Positions 19,459 through 28,669 of a DNA stretch of 64,000 nucleotides are shown here, piece by piece. Positions within the stretch are counted from its first letter, which is position 1; every line of letters begins with the position of its first letter. The DNA is from Hymenobacter volaticus (GTDB lineage Bacteria > Bacteroidota > Bacteroidia > Cytophagales > Hymenobacteraceae). The stretch covers positions 3,139,501 through 3,203,500 of the forward strand of contig NZ_CP095061.1 of assembly GCF_022921055.1 (NCBI RefSeq). The letters run 5' to 3'. The notes beneath the pieces were generated by a model, which was not told the DNA's origin, made no database searches, and saw nothing but the letters and a program-made list of their open reading frames with translations. Position numbers and translations under genes: made by a program.

Positions 19459-19554
19459 GTCATGCTGAGCGCAGCCGAAGCATCTCGCGTGCTGACGTTG
19501 CAATGGCATGGGCTTACCACACTAGCGAGATGCTTCGACTGCGCTCAGCATGAC
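19459..19554. repeat. Palindromic intergenic repeat (CATGCTGAGC family), copy 4
   Basis: Left arm GTCATGCTGAGCGCAGCCGA with GCATCTCGCGTGCTGACGTTG, right arm ACTAGCGAGATGCTTCG with CTGCGCTCAGCATGAC. The flank GACGTTGTCAAAGTAC at 19441 again matches the flanks of copies 2 and 3. The surrounding gap 19272-19676 (405 bases) holds nothing else that I can support. Confidence 0.85.
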
Positions 19555-19676
19555 GGTCTTCCTTTATAATCACCAACCATATAGCCCAACATCAACCTAT
19601 TTCTAGGACTAGCACACTGCTATTCTGCACAGAGGACTTAGAAAACCTATTTAGCTTCCATTTCAGCCGGCTCCTC

Positions 19677-20510
19677 CTACGCCACCACAAACGTGCGCAT
19701 GCTCATGCCGCCAAAGCTTACCTCCTCGTACGCGTGGCGAATCTGGTCGTCGGGCTCGGCTAGGGCCAAGCTGTAGAGCATCGGAATGTAGTGGTCGGGG
19801 GTGGGTACCGAGAGGGAGCCGCTGGCCCCGGCTTGCTGGTAATGCGCCAACGCGAGCAAATCGCGCTGATTGATTTTCGCTTTCGCCCACTCATCGAACT
19901 CCTGCGCCCACGCATAGGGCGTGGCATCGTCGTTCATGAACTTGGGCATGCTTTGGCGCAAGTTGTGCACGATGTTGCCGCTCCCCACAATCAGCACGCC
20001 GCGGCGCCGCAAAAACTGAAGCTGCTTGGATAGTTCGGCATGGAAGGTCATCGGCTTGTAGTAGTCGATGCTGAGTTGGAAAACCGGAATATCGGCCTCC
20101 GGAAACAAGTGATGCAGTACGGTCCAGGTACCGTGGTCGAGGCCCCACTCGTCGGTGGGGTGCGCATCGGGCAGAGCGGCCAGCACTTCCTGCGCTACGT
20201 CGGGCGCACCGGGTGCGGGATACTGCATAGCAAACAACTCCTGCGGGAAGCCACCGAAATCGTGAATGGTTTCGGGCCGCTCGTTCACGGCCACAAAGGT
20301 GCCGCGCGTGAGCCAGTGCGCCGACACTACCAGCACGGCGCGCGGTGGCTGCACGTTGCGAATGTCGCGGCCTAGCTGATGCAACGTTTGCGTGAACGGA
20401 TTATCGGCCAGCGCATTCATCGGCGAGCCGTGGCCTACAAAGAGCACTGGCATCTTCGCCGTTTTCTGAAAACTGCTGGCGGTGGCGTGGAGATCTTGCA
20501 GAGAGTTCAT
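19677..20510 (-). CDS. ygiD: DODA-type extradiol aromatic ring-opening dioxygenase family protein
   Basis: A 277-residue member of the class III extradiol dioxygenase family that contains 4,5-DOPA dioxygenase and E. coli YgiD. Metal-ligand motifs are visible: MPVLFVGHGSPMNAL (first histidine), VVSAHW, WGLDHGTWTVL with DIPVFQLSID, and VGSGNIVHNLR (later histidine). The C-terminus TPDHYIPMLYSLALA and SFGGMSMRTF is typical. It probably opens catecholic rings using a non-haem divalent metal in the cytosol; the substrate is not evident. ATG 20510 is chosen over an in-frame TTG four codons upstream. Confidence 0.9.
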   Translation of the reverse strand: MNSLQDLHATASSFQKTAKMPVLFVGHGSPMNALADNPFTQTLHQLGRDIRNVQPPRAVLVVSAHWLTRGTFVAVNERPETIHDFGGFPQELFAMQYPAPGAPDVAQEVLAALPDAHPTDEWGLDHGTWTVLHHLFPEADIPVFQLSIDYYKPMTFHAELSKQLQFLRRRGVLIVGSGNIVHNLRQSMPKFMNDDATPYAWAQEFDEWAKAKINQRDLLALAHYQQAGASGSLSVPTPDHYIPMLYSLALAEPDDQIRHAYEEVSFGGMSMRTFVVA

Positions 20511-20670
20511 GACGGGAGGCAATGGTTACTATGGCTAAACCTCAGACACCTTGTTGATGCTGAGCCTATATACCATACAACAAATGTACCTACATAATTC
20601 TTTCAATCAGCTATTTTATCGAAAAGGCTACTGCATAGTATAAAAAGTAAACTCCAAGTATACATACTGA

Positions 20671-20749
20671 TATTCAGGATATTACTTTATATCCTGAATA
20701 GATTCAACACTGTTTACCTGATGAATAAGGTCTATAACGTATGAATAAG
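20671..20749 (+). promoter_or_regulatory. Candidate operator region upstream of blaI
   Basis: An 11-base perfect inverted repeat TATTCAGGATA / TATCCTGAATA (20671-20681 and 20690-20700), followed by two direct copies of ATGAATAAG at 20721-20729 and 20741-20749, exactly 20 bases apart. The region is AT-rich and lies 36-114 bases upstream of the blaI start. BlaI-type repressors bind dyads in their own promoter, so this is a plausible autoregulatory operator. Confidence 0.45.
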
Positions 20750-20784
20750 TTGTTAAACTGAAATATACGTTGTACATTCATCAC

Positions 20785-21177
20785 ATGGAAGAGCTAACCA
20801 AAACCGAGGAGCGCATCATGCAAATCCTTTGGAAGCTGAAGAAAGCTTTCGTGAAGGACATCATCGAGCAACTGCCTGACGAGCCGAAACCGCCCTACAA
20901 CACCATCTCGTCGGTGGTGCGCATTCTGGAGCGTAAGGAGTATGTGGGGTTTAAAGCGTACGGCAAGACTTACGAATACTTTCCGTTGATCAGCCGCGCC
21001 CAATACCGGACCGCCAGCTTCAAGCGCCTGCTTACGCAGTACTTCGACAACTCGCCCTCCGACTTAGTATCGTTTATGGTGGAAGAGGAAAAGCTTGATC
21101 AACAGCAAGTTCAATTGTTGCTGCTTAAGTTACTCCAAGCCGATCAGGCATCCAAACAAGATGGCGATGCTCAGTAA
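20785..21177 (+). CDS. blaI: BlaI/MecI/CopY family transcriptional repressor
   Basis: A 130-residue winged-helix repressor starting MEELTKTEERIMQILWKLKK. The recognition region PPYNTISSVVRILERKEYVG and the wing KAYGKTYEYFPLIS are typical of the BlaI family. The C-terminal dimerisation helices contain the region where partner M56 proteases cut homologues. Its stop lies 17 bases inside the beginning of the M56 gene, so both are translated from one message. The expected logic is repression of the operon until the M56 protein senses a signal and cleaves BlaI. The ATG at 20785 is preferred over 20770. Confidence 0.93.
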   Translation: MEELTKTEERIMQILWKLKKAFVKDIIEQLPDEPKPPYNTISSVVRILERKEYVGFKAYGKTYEYFPLISRAQYRTASFKRLLTQYFDNSPSDLVSFMVEEEKLDQQQVQLLLLKLLQADQASKQDGDAQ

Positions 21178-22629
21178 CTACTTGCTGTACCTAGCGGAAG
21201 CGTCTTTCTGCCTGGCTGTTTTCGCTCTCGCGTACCGGCTGCTGCTAGCCGGCCTTACCTACTTCAGCTGGAATCGGTGGTATTTGTTGGGAAGCGTGCT
21301 GGCTAGTTTGGTGCTGCCGCTGCTGTCGTTTCCGGGCCTCGCCTACTTGTTTGCTGCCCCGGCGGCTGAGAGCGGGCCGCTACTCTTGCAACTAAACTGG
21401 ACTCGTCCCACGGCAAGTACTGCTTCTGCTGCCTCGTCGGCTTCGTCGCTGGATGTGTGGGCTTTGGTGCTAGGCGGAATGTTGGTGGTGTATGCGGTCG
21501 GCGTGCTGTATCGGCTGCAAAACTTGGGGCGGAACCTGTGGTGGCTGTGGCAGCTGGCGCGGCGGCATCCGCGCACCAATAAAGGCGCTTATTGGCTGGT
21601 TGAGCTTTCCAACCCCAACATGCCCGCCTTTTCATTCGGGCGGAGCGTGTTTTTATCGCCGCTGCACGCTAGCCTTAACTCCACGGAACAGCAGCAGCTT
21701 CTGCAACACGAATTGGTGCATGTGCAGCAACGTCATACACTAGATATTCTGCTGCTGGAAGGTGTAGCGGTGCTGCTGTGGTTTAACCCGGCGGTTTATT
21801 ATGTGCGCCAGCAGCTAAAAGAGGTACACGAGTATCTGGCCGATGCCACGGTAGCCCGCACGGCTGGCAGCATTTCCGGCTACGGTCAATTACTGATTAA
21901 GCTGGCTGCGCAGCAGTCCCCGCTTACCCTAGTTCACGCCTTTTCCACCAAACATATAATTCAGCGCATTACTATGCTTACTACGCCATCCTCCCGCCCC
22001 CTGCAAAAGCTGCGCTTCCTCCTGATTGCACCCCTCTTAGCCGGTGCGTGGATGGCTACGTCTTGCGTTGACTCGCCGAGTCCGACCGTTGCCCTGAGAC
22101 TTCATCCGCCGCCGCTGCTGCTACTACGCCTATCGGCCGCATTACGTGGGAAGGCAACACGGTAGTCTCTACCGAGCGCCTCAACCAAGCCCTCGGCCTG
22201 AAACCCGGCGACGCCTACGACTCGCTCGCCTTGGGGAAGCGCCTCAACTTCTCACCCGATGGCAAGGATGTGGCTTCCCTTTACATGGACCAAGGCTATC
22301 TGTTCTCTTCCATTACTCCCGCTGTCAAGCGCCAGCCCAATGGTAGTGTGGATCTAACATTTAAGATTTCCGAAGGTCGGGCAGCGCAACTTGACATCAT
22401 CACCTTCACGGGCAATGGCAAAACGTCTACGCAGTCTTTGATGGAAGCTATACCCCTGCGTCCTGGCGCTAAGTTTAGCCGGGCAAAGCTCATTGAGGCT
22501 CAAAGAAACCTTGCGCTGCTGGGTCCTTTCGACCCCGAACGGGTTGGCATAAATCCACAGCCCATCATGCGCCCGAATTCCGATACCGATTTGGTGAGGG
22601 TCGAGTTTAAATTGGTAGAGAAGAAATAG
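21161..22629 (+). CDS. M56 (BlaR1-type) sensor protease fused to POTRA domains (frameshifted near 22093)
   Basis: About 489 residues after adding one C in the CCC run at 22092-22094. Residues 1-310 are an M56 metalloprotease: membrane helices (YLAEASFCLAVFALAYRLLL and others), the zinc motif HELVH (183-187) in LLQHELVHVQQRHTLDILLL, and the distal EVHEYLAD. A last helix (RFLLIAPLLAGAWMATS) leads to a short linker. From about residue 326, two POTRA-like units follow: GRITWEGNTVVS... ending DLTFKISEG, then IITFTGNGKTSTQSLMEAIP with FSRAKLIEAQRNLALLGPFD. The latter closely recalls the BamA POTRA region. Topology would put these units in the periplasm, where BlaR1 carries its penicillin sensor. 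The fusion depends on the one-base repair; the POTRA part has no start or signal peptide of its own. Confidence 0.8.
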
Positions 22630-22659
22630 ATAAAGGATTTCAGAGCATCTCGATAGAGT

Positions 22660-22693
22660 GAAAGCTCCGAAACTAAATGGGTTCGGGGCTTTC
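22660..22693 (+). terminator. Terminator after the BlaI/M56 operon
   Basis: Inverted repeat GAAAGCTCCGAA / TTCGGGGCTTTC (22660-22671 and 22682-22693) with one mismatch and a 10-base loop, followed by TTGTTTTC. It lies 30 bases after the stop. Confidence 0.7.
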
Positions 22694-22898
22694 TTGTTTT
22701 CAGTAACCCTTTCGTCACGATAGGTCATCAAGTAGATGAGTGAGCTTAATTCGTAACGGCTACAATTTTCTACCCCATCGTAAGCAATCAGATGTTGATA
22801 TAGGAGAAATAAAGTGAAGCATTATGACCGTGTATATATTGCAGCACGCAGCAAATTATGTCAGTAATTACTAGCTGTGCATCATTTAGGATAGATAT

Positions 22899-23381
22899 AT
22901 GGCAAGAGCAGGTAGACCCAACAAATCAAACCCTCGTGTCGATGATGTGATTTTTAGCATCAGAGAAGGCAACGCTCCAAAAGTAAAGCAGGTTCTGTCC
23001 GAAGTAGGCATTGATGCCTGTGACGGCTACTTACGAACAGCTTTACTTTGGGCAACATTCTACGGCAATACCAACATCCTTGGGTGGCTAATAGATAATG
23101 GAGCTAACGTCAATCATCAAGATAGAAATGGTTATTGTGCACTTCACTTCGCTGGCCAGGAGAAGCAATTAGGATGCGCCGAACTGCTGATTGCCAAAGG
23201 AGCAAGTCTTGAACTACCAGACGTGCATGGCAACACCCCAATTTGGACAGCCTTGTTCAATTCAAAAGATGACCAGAGAGTAGTGAATCTATTCATCCAG
23301 AACGGCTCAAACCTTGACCACCACAATAGATACAACAAGACACCACGGCAAGTGCTCGAAAGGATAAATGGCACTACCTAA
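22899..23381 (+). CDS. Cytosolic ankyrin-repeat protein
   Basis: A 160-residue protein without signal peptide, made of about four ankyrin repeats: VDDVIFSIREGNAPKVKQVL, LRTALLWATFYGNTNILGWL followed by IDNGANVNHQD, RNGYCALHFAGQEKQLGCAE with LLIAKGASLELPD, and VHGNTPIWTALFNSKDDQRV with LFIQNGSNLDHHN. The end KTPRQVLERI caps the array. A protein-binding role is expected, with the partner unknown. Base composition is clearly more AT-rich than the housekeeping genes. Its stop lies 38 bases before the GNAT start (overlapping if the earlier ATG is used), so they may be an operon. Confidence 0.88.
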   Translation: MARAGRPNKSNPRVDDVIFSIREGNAPKVKQVLSEVGIDACDGYLRTALLWATFYGNTNILGWLIDNGANVNHQDRNGYCALHFAGQEKQLGCAELLIAKGASLELPDVHGNTPIWTALFNSKDDQRVVNLFIQNGSNLDHHNRYNKTPRQVLERINGTT

Positions 23382-23418
23382 AACTAACATCATTACATTC
23401 TCTTCTCAATTACTACCC

Positions 23419-23994
23419 ATGGAGCTTAAAGTAGCTAGATTAGATGATATTGAAGGCGTCTTGAATCTTCACAAGAAATACCAGCTTGATACGATTCTGG
23501 AGGAAGATAAAAAGGACGGCTTCGTAACCACATCATTCACTAGAGAGCAACTAACGAAGCTGATCGAGGAAGAGCAAGGTCTTTTCATTGCCGTGCAAGA
23601 CGAGGCCGTAATTGCATACATTATGTCGGCGTCCTGGCAGTTTTGGTCAGTGTGGCCGATATTCTCCTATATGATTGAGCGCCTGCCCACGCTGGAATAT
23701 GCTGGCTATAAGCTGGATGCCTATAATTCCTATCAGTATGGCCCTATTTGCGTTGATAAAGCCCATAGAGGCAGCGGATTGCTAGAAGCTATTTTTGATT
23801 TCGCAAGGGAGCAGATGTCAACTAAGTATCCTGTGTTGGTGACCTTTATCAACAAAATAAATGCGCGGTCTTATGCTGCACACACCCAAAAACTGGGGCT
23901 TGAGGTAATTGCTGAGTTCGAGTTCAATAACAACCAGTACTTCGAGCTTGCTTATGAGACCTCGAAGATATTAGACCTCAAGCAAGGGAGATAA
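23419..23994 (+). CDS. GNAT family N-acetyltransferase
   Basis: A 191-residue protein that starts MELKVARLDDIEGVLNLHKK, the usual beta1-alpha1 opening of GNAT acetyltransferases. The acetyl-CoA loop region is YGPICVDKAHRGSGLLEAIF, followed by the asparagine-containing beta strand VTFINKINARSYAAH. The acceptor substrate is unknown. An upstream in-frame ATG at 23368 would overlap the ankyrin gene, but it adds an atypical leader, so 23419 is preferred. Lower GC than average suggests recent acquisition along with its neighbours. Confidence 0.82.
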   Translation: MELKVARLDDIEGVLNLHKKYQLDTILEEDKKDGFVTTSFTREQLTKLIEEEQGLFIAVQDEAVIAYIMSASWQFWSVWPIFSYMIERLPTLEYAGYKLDAYNSYQYGPICVDKAHRGSGLLEAIFDFAREQMSTKYPVLVTFINKINARSYAAHTQKLGLEVIAEFEFNNNQYFELAYETSKILDLKQGR

Positions 23995-24030
23995 TTATAC
24001 AGGCTTTCTCACTTATTTCCAACACAAAGT

Positions 24031-24684
24031 ATGACCAAAATAGCATTATTGCTTATTATGCTTATCGCAAGGATATTTCCTTTGCTCGGTCAAAGCATGG
24101 ACAAAATATCTATTCCCAAGTTTAATGATAAATATAGTTCCTATGTAAAACAGCTTGAGGCTGGGCAAACTTCTATTGATTACTTAGATTTTAGATATAG
24201 CTTTATAGAAAGCGAACAATTTATATTAGCATCAAAAAAATTTAAAGACCATAATAAACTAAGAAATCAAATAATATCTGAAATGACAAATAAAGAATAT
24301 AATAATGTAATTAGAACAGCCAAAGCAATGCTAACTATTAATTACACAAATATATTTGCTCACAAAGTACTAAGGCAAACTTATAAAATAATTGGCGATT
24401 CAGTTAACGCATCAAAATACTACAAAATTCATTTTGGATTGCTTAATTCAATTATAAAAAACGATGATGGAAAAACTTGCTCGACAGCTTGGCCAGTAAT
24501 TCAATTAGACGAAGAATATTTTATACTGCAAATGATTGGAGCTAAATTATTACAACAAAGCACTGATACTACTGATGGTTTATGCGATAAAATGGATGTA
24601 GATACTGAAGACGGAGAAAAAAGAACATACTTTTTTGAAACAAGCAAAATATTTGAGGGCTATAGAAAATTAGGAATGAAATAA
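24031..24684 (+). CDS. Secreted DUF4919 family protein
   Basis: A 217-residue protein with a hydrophobic N-terminus (MTKIALLLIMLIARIFPLLG) that reads as a signal peptide. The rest resembles the Bacteroidota family DUF4919: SIDYLDFRYSFIESEQFI near the front, a tetratricopeptide-like middle (NNVIRTAKAMLTINYTNIFA), the region TCSTAWPVIQLDEEYFILQM and the end GEKRTYFFETSKIFEGYRKL. Function is unknown. It is the most AT-rich gene of the window, rich in Lys, Asn and Ile codons, which suggests horizontal transfer. A strong bidirectional terminator follows directly. Confidence 0.75.
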   Translation: MTKIALLLIMLIARIFPLLGQSMDKISIPKFNDKYSSYVKQLEAGQTSIDYLDFRYSFIESEQFILASKKFKDHNKLRNQIISEMTNKEYNNVIRTAKAMLTINYTNIFAHKVLRQTYKIIGDSVNASKYYKIHFGLLNSIIKNDDGKTCSTAWPVIQLDEEYFILQMIGAKLLQQSTDTTDGLCDKMDVDTEDGEKRTYFFETSKIFEGYRKLGMK

Positions 24685-24727
24685 AAAACAAAGGCGTCAA
24701 AACATGTTTTGACGCCTTTGTTTTTTA
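24684..24727. terminator. Bidirectional terminator between DUF4919 and the molybdoenzyme operon
   Basis: Long perfect stem, AAAAAACAAAGGCGTCAAAA pairing with TTTTGACGCCTTTGTTTTTT, around a very short loop. The A- and T-tracts on both sides let it work for the converging transcripts. Confidence 0.85.
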
Positions 24728-24751
24728 TTATAGTTCGTGCCGAAGATTATG

Positions 24752-27025
24752 CTACAGCAGCTTGTCCATGTAGATTGGCAACTCGCGGATGCGCTTGCCG
24801 GTGGCGTGGTACACGGCGTTGGTGATGGCGGCGGCTACACCGAGCAAGCCAACTTCACCGATACCTTTCACGCCGAGAGGATTCACTTTGTCGTCTTCCT
24901 CTTCTACGAAAACCACGTCAATGTCGTGGATGTCGGCGTTGACGGGAATGTGGTACTCGGCGTAGTTGTGGTTCATGTAGCGGCCGAAGTGGTGGTCCAT
25001 GACGGTTTCTTCCATCATGGCCATGCTAATGCCCCACACCACCGAGCCAAGCACCTGGCTGCGAGCGGTTTTGGTGTTCAGAATACGGCCGGCAGCTACA
25101 GCATTCACTACCCGCGTCACGTGCACGGTACCCAAGTCCTCGTCTACCTTCACTTCCACGAACACGGCGTTGTGGGAGTGCAACGAGTACGGTAGCTGCT
25201 TGATCATATCGGGTCCAGAGTTACTGGTGGCCTCCAGCTTCTCTTCACCACTGGCTTGCAGTACGTCGCGGATAACAACCGCTTCTTCTGGCTTTTCGCG
25301 CAGGCGTATCTGGCCGTTGGCAAACTCTACGTCGTCGATGTCGGCGCCTTTGAGCGGGTGGCCTTCCATCTTCTGAGCGAGCTTGAGCAGCTTTTCTCCG
25401 ATATTCTGGCAAACTTTCTGCACGGCTGTGCCCACTGAGGCCGCCGTCCAGGAACCGCCTTCCACCGGCGACTCCGGTAGATCCGTGTCCCCGAGTTGGA
25501 ACGTTACGGCCTCCAGAGGCAAGCCAAGCGTTTCGGCCGCTATTTGCGTCATAATGGTATAGGTGCCGGTGCCAATGTCACCTGTGGCGCTGGCTACGGT
25601 TAGCTTACCGTCGGCGGTGAGCGTGGCTTTGGCGCTAACTTTCTGCATGGAAGCATCCCATACGCCTCCGGCCATGCCCCAACCGATTAGCATGTTGCCT
25701 TCGCGCATGGAGCGCGGCTCTGCGGTGCGTTTGTCCCATCCGAATCGGGCGGCGCCTTGGTGGTAGCACTCGCGCAGTTTCTTGCTAGAGAAAGGCCGCT
25801 TCAGGTTTTGGTCGCGCTCGGCGTAGTTGCGGATGCGGAAGTCAAGCGGGTCGAGTCCGGCGGCGTAAGCCATTTCGTCCATGGCTACTTCGAGGGCGAA
25901 GGAGCCGGTGGCGGCACCGGGGGCGCGCATGTCTTGGGGCGTAAACACGTCGAGCTTCGCTATCTGATAGCCCAACTTCACGTTGTCGCACTGATAGAGC
26001 ATGCCCGACCAGTTCACCACGTTTTCGGTGTAGTCCTCGAATTTCGAAGTCTCGTGGAGGGCGTGGTGTTGCAGGGCGGCCAGCGTGCCGTCGGGGTTGG
26101 TGCCCATCTTCACGTATTGCAGCGTGTGGGGACGGTGGCCAAACGAGAACATCTGCTGGCGCGTGAGCGTCACGCGCACCGAGCGTTTCAGTTCCAGCGC
26201 GGCCAGCACCGCCAAGAACACCGTGTATTGGGGCCGCAGGCCCGAGCCGAACCCACCGCCCATGTACAGGTTAATCACCCGGGCTTCGTCTTTACTGAGC
26301 CCAAAAATTTTGGTGATGTACTGCTGCACGTTGTACACGCCCTGCGTTTTGTCGTAGGCCGTGATTTTGCCATCGGGATGATACTCCACGGTGGTACCGA
26401 ACATCTCCATGGGGTTGTGATGCTGCGTGCCGTGCATGTACTCGCCCTCGATGCGGTGGGTAGCGTTTTTCAGCGCGTCGTTGGGGTTGCCGCGAGGCGA
26501 CGGTGGCGGCATCCAGCCGGTTTTGCCTCGGCCCGGCTCGAACCCTTCGTCGCGCTTCAGCTCGATATTGGTTTCAAATTTCTCTTCCTCGTAGTCGATC
26601 TGCAACAGCGACGCGCCGTAGCGGGCCAGCTCGAACGTTTCGGCTATGACCACTGCCACAGGCTGCATGTTGAACATGATTTTCTCGTCGTGCAGGGGCC
26701 GGAACGGCGAGCCGCCGGGTGCTACATCGTCTTTGTAGTTGCGGTCGAACCAGGCTAACGACGGTACGTTCTCATGCGAGAAAATCTGCACCACGCCCGG
26801 CAGCGCCAACACGGGCTCGGAGTGAATTTTGGTAATGCGGCCCTTGGTGATGGTGCTGTTGACCACGTAGCCATACAGCATACCCGGCACCTTGAATTCG
26901 GCCGAATACTTGGCGGCGCCCGTCACCTTGGCCGGCCCATCGACGCGGTTGGTGGGCTTGCCGATGTAGCTGGTTCCGGTGGTGCCCGCCTCGACGGTGG
27001 GCGGAGTAGTTATAAGCTGGCTCAT
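24752..27025 (-). CDS. Xanthine dehydrogenase family protein, molybdopterin-binding subunit
   Basis: A 757-residue molybdenum-cofactor subunit of a three-part hydroxylase like PaoC/YagR. It starts [20 protein letters not shown]; the earlier open frame is out-of-family. Domain features: [20 protein letters not shown] (domain I), MGGGFGSGL (cofactor loop), [39 protein letters not shown] and the active-site glutamate near the end ([15 protein letters not shown]). Such enzymes oxidise aldehydes or N-heterocycles with water as oxygen donor. Its ATG overlaps the stop of the FAD subunit gene as ATGA. The exact substrate cannot be read from the sequence. Confidence 0.93.
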   Translation of the reverse strand: MSQLITTPPTVEAGTTGTSYIGKPTNRVDGPAKVTGAAKYSAEFKVPGMLYGYVVNSTITKGRITKIHSEPVLALPGVVQIFSHENVPSLAWFDRNYKDDVAPGGSPFRPLHDEKIMFNMQPVAVVIAETFELARYGASLLQIDYEEEKFETNIELKRDEGFEPGRGKTGWMPPPSPRGNPNDALKNATHRIEGEYMHGTQHHNPMEMFGTTVEYHPDGKITAYDKTQGVYNVQQYITKIFGLSKDEARVINLYMGGGFGSGLRPQYTVFLAVLAALELKRSVRVTLTRQQMFSFGHRPHTLQYVKMGTNPDGTLAALQHHALHETSKFEDYTENVVNWSGMLYQCDNVKLGYQIAKLDVFTPQDMRAPGAATGSFALEVAMDEMAYAAGLDPLDFRIRNYAERDQNLKRPFSSKKLRECYHQGAARFGWDKRTAEPRSMREGNMLIGWGMAGGVWDASMQKVSAKATLTADGKLTVASATGDIGTGTYTIMTQIAAETLGLPLEAVTFQLGDTDLPESPVEGGSWTAASVGTAVQKVCQNIGEKLLKLAQKMEGHPLKGADIDDVEFANGQIRLREKPEEAVVIRDVLQASGEEKLEATSNSGPDMIKQLPYSLHSHNAVFVEVKVDEDLGTVHVTRVVNAVAAGRILNTKTARSQVLGSVVWGISMAMMEETVMDHHFGRYMNHNYAEYHIPVNADIHDIDVVFVEEEDDKVNPLGVKGIGEVGLLGVAAAITNAVYHATGKRIRELPIYMDKLL

Positions 27026-28047
27026 GGATTCGAGTTTAGATAAGCGTTGGCATCGAGGGGCTGGTCCATTTCGGTGGCCTGCTTGAGGGCTCGCACGATG
27101 GCGCGCTTGCCGAGCTCGATCTTGAAGTTGTTGTAGCCGTAGCCTTGGGCGTTGTGCATGATGGCCGTGGCGGCTTGACGGAAATTGTCTTCGGTAGCCG
27201 ACTGACCGCGGAGGGTTTCCTCTACTGCCATGTCGCGCCACGGCTTGTGCGCCACGCCGCCCAAAGCAATGCGGGCCTCCTTGATGGTGTTACCTTCCAG
27301 CTCCAACCCGACCGCCACCGATACTACGGCGAAGGCGTAGCTGGTCCGGTCGCGCAGCTTGAGATAGGTGAAGTTCTTCTCGAAGCCTTTGGCCGGCATA
27401 TCCAGCGCCGTAATCAGCTCGCCGGTTTCGAGTGTGTTGTCGCGCTCTGGTTGGTCGCCGGGCAGGCGATGGAAGTCATCGAAGGCAATGGTCCGCTCGC
27501 CGTGCGGGCCACTCACGCGCACGGTGGCTTCGAGGGCGGCCAGGGCCACAGCCATATCCGAGGGGTGCGTGGCAATGCACTGCGGACTGGTGCCCAAAAT
27601 TGCGTGGATGCGGTTGTAGCCTTGCAAGGCCGAGCAACCGGAGCCAGGCTCCCGCTTGTTGCAGGGCGTGGAGGTGTCGTAGAAATAGTAGCAGCGGGTG
27701 CGCTGGAGCAAGTTGCCGCCGTTGGTGGCCATGTTGCGTAGTTGGGCCGTGGCACCGGCCAATATCGTCTGGCTTAGCAACGGATACCGCTTTTCCACTT
27801 CGGGGTGCCAAGCGGTATCGGCGTTGGTGGCAAGGGCGCCGAGCCGCAGGCCGCCTTCCGGGTTGTCTTCGATGGCCGTGAGCGGCAGCTTGTTGAGGCC
27901 GATGAGGTGCGTGGGCTTTTCCACGTTTTCCTTCATCAAATCCAAGAGGTTGGTGCCGCCCGCCACAAACGCCGATTTCGAGTTGGTGGACTTGTCGCGC
28001 ACGGCCGTGTCCACGGCCGTCGCGCTGGTATAGGTGAAGCTGTTCAT
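27022..28047 (-). CDS. Xanthine dehydrogenase family protein, FAD-binding subunit with 4Fe-4S insert
   Basis: A 341-residue flavin subunit of the CO-dehydrogenase/PaoB type. The FAD motifs are [15 protein letters not shown] and [13 protein letters not shown]. Between them and the FAD-loop end sits a cysteine-rich insert ([20 protein letters not shown], then [11 protein letters not shown]) that matches the extra 4Fe-4S cluster of the PaoB subclass rather than classical xanthine dehydrogenases. The C-terminal domain has [20 protein letters not shown] and [14 protein letters not shown]. It passes electrons from the iron-sulfur clusters to an acceptor. It lies between the 2Fe-2S and molybdenum genes, with ATGA coupling to the latter. 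Confidence 0.93.
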   Translation of the reverse strand: MNSFTYTSATAVDTAVRDKSTNSKSAFVAGGTNLLDLMKENVEKPTHLIGLNKLPLTAIEDNPEGGLRLGALATNADTAWHPEVEKRYPLLSQTILAGATAQLRNMATNGGNLLQRTRCYYFYDTSTPCNKREPGSGCSALQGYNRIHAILGTSPQCIATHPSDMAVALAALEATVRVSGPHGERTIAFDDFHRLPGDQPERDNTLETGELITALDMPAKGFEKNFTYLKLRDRTSYAFAVVSVAVGLELEGNTIKEARIALGGVAHKPWRDMAVEETLRGQSATEDNFRQAATAIMHNAQGYGYNNFKIELGKRAIVRALKQATEMDQPLDANAYLNSNP

Positions 28048-28135
28048 GGGGTCGAGGGGGTGAAGTTGAGAAATTGTGAGTTTGTGAAGCAGTGTTATGC
28101 GAAGCAGCCGTATGGCACCTTCACAACTTCGCCTT

Positions 28136-28669
28136 TCACAACTTCACCTTCTGCTTGTCTACCACTTCCTTCACCGCGGCCAAGATGCCTACGTAGGCGC
28201 CGCAGCGGCAGAGGTTGCCACTCATCAACTCCCGGATTTCGTCTTCGGTGTGGGCGCGGCCTTCATTGATAAGCCCTTGGGCCGAGCAAATCTGGCCGGG
28301 CGTGCAGTAGCCGCACTGGAAGGCATCGTGGTCGATAAAGGCTTGCTGCAACGGGTGCAGGTTGCCTTCCTGGCCCAGCCCTTCGATGGTGGTTACTTCG
28401 TTGCCGTCCTGCATTACGGCCAGTGTGAGGCAGCTGTTGATGCGCTTGCCGTTCACGAGCACCGTACAGGAACCGCACTGCCCATGGTCGCAGCCTTTTT
28501 TGGTACCGGTCAGGTCGGCGTACTCGCGGAGGGCATCGAGTAGCGAAGTCCAGGGGGCCAACTGCATTTCGCGGCGCACGCCGTTGATAATTAGGGTAAC
28601 ATTCCCAGTAGCCGGTGGCTCAGGCAGCGCGCCGAAGCCGGCGGACGGGATGGTCGGAGTTGGTTTCAT
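28136..28669 (-). CDS. Xanthine dehydrogenase family protein, 2Fe-2S subunit
   Basis: A 177-residue small subunit with both expected clusters: a plant-ferredoxin type site ([20 protein letters not shown] with a later NSC) and a helical site ([24 protein letters not shown]). It is related to PaoA/YagT. The start [19 protein letters not shown] has no twin-arginine signal, unlike E. coli PaoA, so the complex is probably cytosolic. An earlier in-frame ATG at 28738 would add 23 residues without family features. The order 2Fe-2S, FAD, molybdenum subunit on one strand is that of paoABC. Confidence 0.92.
   Translation of the reverse strand: MKPTPTIPSAGFGALPEPPATGNVTLIINGVRREMQLAPWTSLLDALREYADLTGTKKGCDHGQCGSCTVLVNGKRINSCLTLAVMQDGNEVTTIEGLGQEGNLHPLQQAFIDHDAFQCGYCTPGQICSAQGLINEGRAHTEDEIRELMSGNLCRCGAYVGILAAVKEVVDKQKVKL

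Noticed and set aside
24737..26758. Plus-strand open frames over the molybdoenzyme genes
   Set aside because: They are antisense shadows of strongly supported minus-strand genes; the His/Val/Gly-rich composition is typical of such shadows.
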